A stretch of 64,000 nt of DNA from the NCBI GenBank assembly GCA_022478985.1, contig JAKSZP010002713.1, forward strand, positions 1 through 64,000, in the 5' to 3' direction. Shown here piece by piece: positions 58,501 to 64,000 of this stretch. The DNA comes from Massospora cicadina (lineage: Eukaryota > Entomophthoromycota > Entomophthoromycetes > Entomophthorales > Entomophthoraceae). The first letter of the stretch is position 1, and the number at the start of each line of letters is the position of its first letter. The notes under the pieces were generated by a model. That model was not told the origin of the DNA. It was given only the letters and a program-made list of their open reading frames with translations, and ran no database searches. The position numbers and the translations under genes were made by a program.

Positions 58501-60130
58501 TAGTACTGTTTTCCCACATTTTTCGGGATTCTCTGATAGTAAGATTTTCTTAATTCTGGTTTTTTCTTTTTATATTTTAGGGTTCACCTAGCCTAAAAGT
58601 CAAGGCTGTTGTAGCAAGTTTTGGCTTGTTTTTTATTAACCTTTCACTTCCCCTCTTTATACCCATCTGAAGTCCATCATGCCTCCAGGGCGTATATTTG
58701 AACTTTCTTCACAAAATCTTCACTCAATATTACTATTCCTTCTGGTCTGTGCGCCTGTGCCCATATACCTGTTGCTCATCTTCTCATTGCCTCCACTGCT
58801 GCCCGTTGATGCCTCCATCTTACAAGGGGATGATGTCAAAATTGAGCCAATACCAATTGTGGAAGTTGTAATCTAATGCAACCTTATTCTGAGCACTAGC
58901 TTGGCTTGGAAAAACCTATCTCAATTCATAATGTCAGACCTAACAATTGAGCATCGTTAAGTTTATCAGGATAATTAGTTTCTAATCTGATGGCTTCAGT
59001 CAGATAATTTTCTGATCCTTAGGAGTATGTCACCCATTGTGCATATAAAAATTTTCCAGCACTTTGTATGTAAGCCTCTCTTATTTTAAAGAAACCCCAT
59101 ATTAAAAATTTATTATAGTTTTGGCCCACATATCACAGGAATTTCTGATAATAATTTCATCTCAGTTATAGACTTTGGAAGTTTGTATATTAAGATACTC
59201 CAAGCCCATGATTTTATACTGCTATAGTTAGCTTTGGCTTATTACATTTCTGGGCTTAGCTCTGTCATGGCTTGGATTAAAGTTGTCAATAGGATAGTGA
59301 TTATAGATACTTGGGCACCTAGATCTAGCGCCATAGGAGATTGCAACCATTAATGTTTGTAAATTCAACTGCTCCTATTGTGGTTGGGCGTAGTTACACA
59401 TACTTGTAACTTAAGTTAAGGTGGGGTACAAAACGACGTAACAGGTTAAAACCCATTCTGGCTAGGATAAAGCTTTTTTCCTCCGTCCCCTCTTATCGCT
59501 ACTACTGTTAATATGGGTTTAAAAAACATTAGGATGATTGTCATGTGAAGTGGTTTATGGTATTGCTGGTCTTATAATAAAAATTGCTCCTATTATGATA
59601 AAATAAGATATGGTAAATTTGGGAATTTTTCACAAAACTCTAGCTTCCAAATAAAAGAACCACCCTAAAGCCTTCAAAAGAGATTAAATATTTCCTTAGA
59701 GGGTAAATATTGGACACATATAGAGAGTGGGTCAATGTTGCTAGATTCTGTGCTCAGCCCATGGAACAATTTGTGGAATGCAACATGCAAGGGAATTGCT
59801 TTTATAGGGGGTACAGATTTTAAAGTTGGCAAATTAGGCTAAAAGAACAAGTGACTTAAAAACAATTTGGGAATCTTTAATCTAAGCTCTTCCTTTTCAA
59901 AGGGGCAATTTTTAGAAGATTGTCAAGATAATGCCTATAATGCTCCAATCCCCAGAGAGCTGGTGGGGAAGGCACCACCCCACAACCTGGGGACAAGCCG
60001 CTAGATCTAGAGTAAACAGTGCACTGCAAAAGAGAATGGTGCCCAAAGGACCCAGGGTGAGAATTGCATAAATATGTTATCTGAGACCTCCAAGAGGTCA
60101 ACCAAAAGTAATAAATATATGCATATCTTT
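55573..60130. other. 4.5 kb AT-rich region without recognised features
   Basis: No long reading frame, no LTR or LINE motif and no tRNA-like box that I can support. A 65-residue hydrophobic frame (58679-58876) and short minus-strand frames exist but show no family. This may be very old repeat or true intergenic DNA. Confidence 0.5.
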
Positions 60131-60133
60131 AAA

Positions 60134-60633
60134 TAAAATAGATTGAATGGGTTTATTATAATCAAGTTGAATTACAAAGAAGATTGGTCGCAAAACACTA
60201 ATTAAACAGAATCAGAAGTATCTATTTACATTGGGCGATGCACTGTGCAAATTCAACCAAAGATTGTAAACCACCATCTTTTGTGATACTATAGCTCAAG
60301 TATGAACACACTTGGGTATTTGACTGCAATTGAAATTTGCTAGATTTGGCGACATGGTAAACCAAAAAAGTTTAAAAGCCCTTTTCCACAACATAAGTAA
60401 TGTACCGTGCTCATTTAACAAAGACTGGTGCACTGCAAGTTTAAGGATGTATCTCCTTCTTGTCCATCATGCACACCCCGCAGAATCAACTTATGCATAT
60501 TTTGCCCTTACCCAGCATTAGTCCAGAGTGTTCTTCAGTTCAGGAAGGTTCACCATCTTGCTCTTCTTCACCTCTTCACGCTCTGCTTTATTTTTACAAT
60601 CTGCACCTACTATCATTTCATTTAACCATGACA
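60134..60633 (-). repeat. G1 3' LTR (start only is clear)
   Basis: Starts TGTCATGGTTAAATG (minus, from 60633) after GGAAGAACATAAGGGTAA. TGTCA-type starts are common in chromodomain gypsy elements of fungi. The end is not found. Confidence 0.35.
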
Positions 60634-60777
60634 TTACCCTTATGTTCTTCCAGGGCTGTACCACACATCCAGGGGCTTCAGCCAGGGAAAAGTTCTTGTG
60701 GAAGGGGCTGTCTTCATGTCGGCAACAGTTGGTTTAGCCTTAGGCCCAGATGCATCTGGGAAACGTTTGTGGAATGC

Positions 60778-61980
60778 ACAAAGAGGTCTTTTGCATGAAT
60801 GAAATCCTGTGCTGGGACCCAGATGTTCTCTGGCATGTCAAACCCTTTCTACAACACCAGGTACTCCAGTATCCTTTTTACAAAACGTGAGGCTGCCAAC
60901 TCCTCTACTTCCCACTCTGGGGTCCCCTCCACAAGGTATGACTCCTTAGTCTCTGGTGAGGACCCTCAAAAAAGGTCATCTTGCTTTCATGGGACACCAC
61001 AAAGATCCAAAACGGTGGTGAATATCCAGCTGGTATGAGACATGTCCCACCTTTCTGAAAATGCGGTATTGTCCTATCATCTTTAGCTCAATTTTCTTCA
61101 TAACTTCTTAATTGAGATATTTATGGCATCCAGCATCACGAGATCTCCTTCCTTGTAGGCTTGCCCTACCATTCTCTTTCCATTTGTGATCTCCTTAGAT
61201 ACCTTCATGGTGGCCTCCAAATTGGTGTTGACCTCTTGTTGTACTTTCGTGATGGAAATGGAAAAGTCAAACACAGCTTTCACCCTGGACCCACTAATGG
61301 GTCCAATATGAAACGAAGAGGTAAACCCACAGTTGTTTATAAAGGGATAGCAACCAATGGAAGCATGATGTGCGTTGTTATAGCTAAATTGAGCTAGAGA
61401 AAGATGGGAAGCCCAATCCAAATGGTCAGCTACGGTATAACACCACAAAAACTGCTCAATGCACTGGCATACTCACTCTGTTTGCCCATCAGATTGGGGG
61501 CTATAGGCTTTAGAGTGGCACGGACAATTCTGTAGCATTTTGAACAACTCCTCCCAAAACATAGATGTGAACTAGGGTCCACGGTTACTTAAAATCTCCT
61601 GGGTACCCCATGGAGGGAAACCACATTAGAAACAAAGAGCTTAACCATCTCCTCCGCTTTTACTGTAATGTTGTAAAATTTATTGGGCGAACTTTACAAC
61701 CAGTTCACCACTACCATGATAGCATCATAGCTGTGATGAACGGGTTACTTCCACATTTCAACAAAACAGTTGGGCAAAAGATCCCAGGTGAGAGCCCACA
61801 AACATGGGAGTGCTACTGTGGTCAGGTCCGTTATTTGTTGGCTTGATGAGCAATTATTGGGATATCCTTGGAATATGGTAAGGACGATTCTCACACTGGA
61901 AAGAACAGTTTGTCCAGTGAGAGAGCGTACAGAGAGGCTAGTGCTCTGTCAAAATCTGAGGAATGGTCCATTTTTCGCTC
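60778..61980 (-). pseudogene. G1 integrase with C-terminal chromodomain
   Basis: Integrase blocks: AIMVVVNWL and LFVSNVVSLHGVP near 61735-61620, SNRGP (catalytic D to N), KMLQNCPCHSKAYSPQSDGQ near 61520-61480, then a clean frame (61448-61098) with WASHLSLAQFSYNNAHHAS, VSKEITNGKRMVGQAYKEGD. Chromodomain: WEVEELAASRFVKR, YLVL, stop (in place of Trp), KGFDMPENIWVPA. Chromodomains in such elements are thought to steer integration to marked chromatin. Several stops. Confidence 0.65.
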
Positions 61981-62359
61981 AAAAACCCAGGGTTTTCCTT
62001 CAAAATCTGAATAAATGATTTTAAGATTTAGAAACTTATTTCTGATTTTGAGGTTTTTATTTTATATACTAGAAGATGAAGTTGTTCTAAACACCTTCTT
62101 CTGGTTGTATTTATGTTAGGGAATGGGGGAATTTGTTCCCACGGAGTCTGTGGGTGGCTGGCTATCCGTTGGCCTATTTTGAGAATCTTGGCCCCCAATA
62201 TTCCTATCTAGGCCTGTTCTAGACCGTTTGTTAGGTACGCCTGGTTCTAAGGAAACTTTTCTGCATTTAATTTCATTTGTTAAGGATAAATAAGAGATCA
62301 GCATTTCCTTATTGACCTTATTGCTAACTCTTAGATTAAAATTCATTAAAATATTTCCA

Positions 62360-64000
62360 GCAACTTCTGATTCTTTTGGCTGCTGCTCTCCTCGACTCTC
62401 ATTGCTTCAAAATTTGGCATAATTCAGCTTGGCAGCCCCTGATTTTCTGGGCTGACCTTTGCCGTTGTCCTCATTACTTTTCATTTTGGCAGATTTCAAG
62501 TTAGTGGCCTTTGATTGGCCTGCTTTCCTTTACATCGGCCCTTGCCACCTCCACTCCAAAGTTTATTCTATTTGTTGGCATCTGATTTGTCAGAATGCCA
62601 TTTCTGAGGTCATTGCCCTCAAACCCTACAACTTTATCATCATTACCAATATTATTATGAGCCCTGATCCCTGCCTTAGGGGATTTGGGGCTATTTGGCA
62701 GTCAGGCAGCGCCTGGACCATCACATCACCCCCTCAGAGGAGAGCCCCTGCGCCCCTCAGTACTCCTCCACCTTCTGGTGACAGTTGGTGCAATTGGCGG
62801 CTGTTTGCCAGGAGAATTTTTCTATTGGGTAGCTGACCCATTTTAACAAGTACCAACGCTTTTAGCGAGTGATCTTGGCATCCAGGATTTCCTCCACCTT
62901 GTACTCCGCCTCTCTGGAGTTGTCTGACTAAACCAGATCCAGCTTCGCTGGTATGGGCCTTTGAAATTTCTTGAATTGCAAAACATGAGAAACTTGGTGT
63001 GCACGCAATCCTTATGGGAATTCTATATTGTACGCCACCTCATTCACCTATCTGAGGACCTTATAAGGTCCTAGGTTGACGGGTCCAAACTTCCTACACT
63101 GTCCCAGGTGTGTGTAGTGCTTGGGATTTATTATAACATAATCCCCATCTTTATGGATGGAGCCTCGGATTGATTGGCATATCGCCTTCCTCTTCTGAGC
63201 CTCCACTGCCTTCTCCAAGTTGGCTCTCAATATCTTTAGCTTTTCCCACATTCCAGTCACTAAATCATCTGCCGCAGGGTTTGTTCCCCCAGTGTGTCCC
63301 TTTATTATCTGTGGGTGATACCCGTGGTTTGCAAAAAAGATAGACATACCGGTTGACGAGTGTGCCAGGTTGTTGTATGAAAACTGTGCATTTCTCAGCC
63401 ACTTGATCCCTTGATTTAGTCATGTGGTGAGTTAGCACTGTTTTACTGTTCAAGGGTCTGATTGACCCTTTCCATCTGGCCATCCGATTGGGGATAGTAA
63501 GAAGAGGAATGGCATAGTTTAATCTTAAGATTTTCTTGGAGGTGATCCCAAAACTTAGAGAAGAACTGTGGACCACTTTCAGAGATGATCACATCTGGGA
63601 GTCCGTGTCAGGAAAAGATCTCCATCACAAAGATTTCTGACATGTCTTTCGCCATGACCTTAGAGGTGCATGGTAAGAAATCTGCATATTTCGTTAGTTG
63701 GTTTACTACCACCATGACTGCATCATAGCCCTCCAGTTTTTGGGAGCCTGGTGATGAAATTCACGCTAAGGGAGGTACATGACATTCATGCAATCTGCAT
63801 TGGTTTCAACTTCCCTGCAGGTTTGCTTTGAGATAGCTTTGATTGGGAACAGGTAAGCCAGTGCGCAGTATACCATTAACAGTTCTTTCTAGGCCCAGCC
63901 AGGAGTAGTTCCAGCATATCAGCTCGATTGTTTTTTCCACACCAGATTGTCCTGCTAGGGGGTGGTCATGACATAACTCCATTAGCTCAGTTTAAAGCTT
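62360..64000 (-). mobile_element. Element G2: second chromodomain gypsy element, 3' part
   Basis: Minus strand, integrase from the right window edge to about 63000, chromodomain 62906-62782, purine tract CTCTCCTCTGAGGGGG (62729-62744) and possible LTR start TGATGTGATGG at 62728. The rest of pol lies outside the window. The left limit is a guess. Confidence 0.55.
62782..64000 (-). pseudogene. G2 integrase with C-terminal chromodomain
   Basis: Core blocks: YDAVMVVVNQLTKYADFLPC, SKVMAKDMSEIFVMEIFS (63740-63610), IISESGPQFFSKFW (expected D is E), KLCHSSSYYPQSDGQMERVN, then FFANHGYHPQ, RANLEKAVEAQKRKA, KDGDYVIINPKH (63347-63048). The chromodomain reads EYKVEEILDAKITR, stop, KRWYLLKWVSYPIEKFSW, with the three aromatic-cage-type positions present. 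Fewer lesions than G1 in the core. Confidence 0.7.

Larger units (their letters stand above)
60134..62010 (-). mobile_element. Element G1: chromodomain gypsy element, 3' part
   Basis: On the minus strand: integrase (about 61980-60990), a chromodomain (about 60920-60778), then a purine-rich tract and an LTR-like start TGTCATGG at 60633. RT and RNase H are not seen upstream, so only the 3' half remains. The left end of the LTR is not defined. Confidence 0.6.

Noticed and set aside
58679..58876. 65-residue hydrophobic reading frame as a small membrane protein gene
   Set aside because: No start context, homology or neighbour supports it; length is expected by chance in AT-rich DNA.
59985..60000. 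Another copy of the shared LINE/SINE 3' motif (minus strand GTCCCCAGGT)
   Set aside because: Only the first 10 nt match, the second half does not, and no tail or target duplication follows.
60330..60800. Overlapping short frames as a host gene
   Set aside because: The stretch lies between the G1 chromodomain and its LTR region and shows no conserved motif.
1..64000. CRISPR arrays, rRNA, intact tRNA genes, bacterial operons or promoters
   Set aside because: None seen; the tRNA-like boxes found belong to SINEs.

Overview
This window is eukaryotic and is made almost entirely of decayed, nested retrotransposons. I found no convincing intact host gene, rRNA or tRNA gene and no bacterial-type feature. 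The content is Ty3/gypsy-type LTR elements (two with chromodomains), APE-type L1-like LINEs, LINE-derived ORF1-only elements and tRNA-derived SINEs. This suggests a large, repeat-rich genome. A fungus fits the chromodomain elements best, but the sequence alone does not prove it. For reference I name the LTR elements A, B, C, E, F, G1 and G2, the LINEs LINE-a to LINE-e, the ORF1-only copies D1, D2 and D3, and the SINEs SINE1 and SINE2.

Layout. Element E is the outermost host element: gag remnant 19.90-20.46 kb, pol 22.35-25.29 kb, rest of integrase 45.46-46.34 kb, 3' LTR from 46.41 kb. Element A (1.24-19.90 kb) lies in E. Its 5' LTR is cut by element F (minus strand, runs off the left edge). 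Its gag is cut by a complete gag-only element C (2757-7335, TSD CATAG). Its pol is cut by LINE-a (about 9.91-16.20 kb), next to D1 (16.20-18.18 kb) and SINE1. D2 (20.47-22.35 kb) sits in the gag of E. Element B (25.29-45.46 kb) sits inside the integrase of E. B in turn was hit at its gag start by full-length LINE-b (26465-31741, 17-bp TSD) and near its 3' end by LINE-d (about 37.34-44.00 kb), which carries the fragment D3. To the right lie a LINE-e endonuclease remnant, SINE2 (16-bp TSD), full-length LINE-c (50263-55555, 17-bp TSD), 4.5 kb of AT-rich sequence with nothing recognisable, and two minus-strand chromodomain gypsy elements, G1 and G2.

How the parts work together. LINE-a, -b and -c encode an ORF1 with a CCHC knuckle and an ORF2 with endonuclease, reverse transcriptase and a C-terminal zinc motif. 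The D elements look like 'half-LINEs': they carry an ORF1-like protein with the same order of domains, but no ORF2. The SINEs have tRNA-like heads. All seven of these elements with a readable 3' end (three LINEs, D1, D2, SINE1, SINE2) share an ungapped 20-nt motif close to the 3' end, with consensus about RTCCCMWGGTCAGCYYACCT. This suggests one LINE machinery mobilising an autonomous element, an ORF1-only partner and SINEs. A related 3' end, seen on D3, also occurs as three tiny insertions of only 21-43 bp, each flanked by a 15-19 bp target-site duplication. These two observations are the most unusual in the window.
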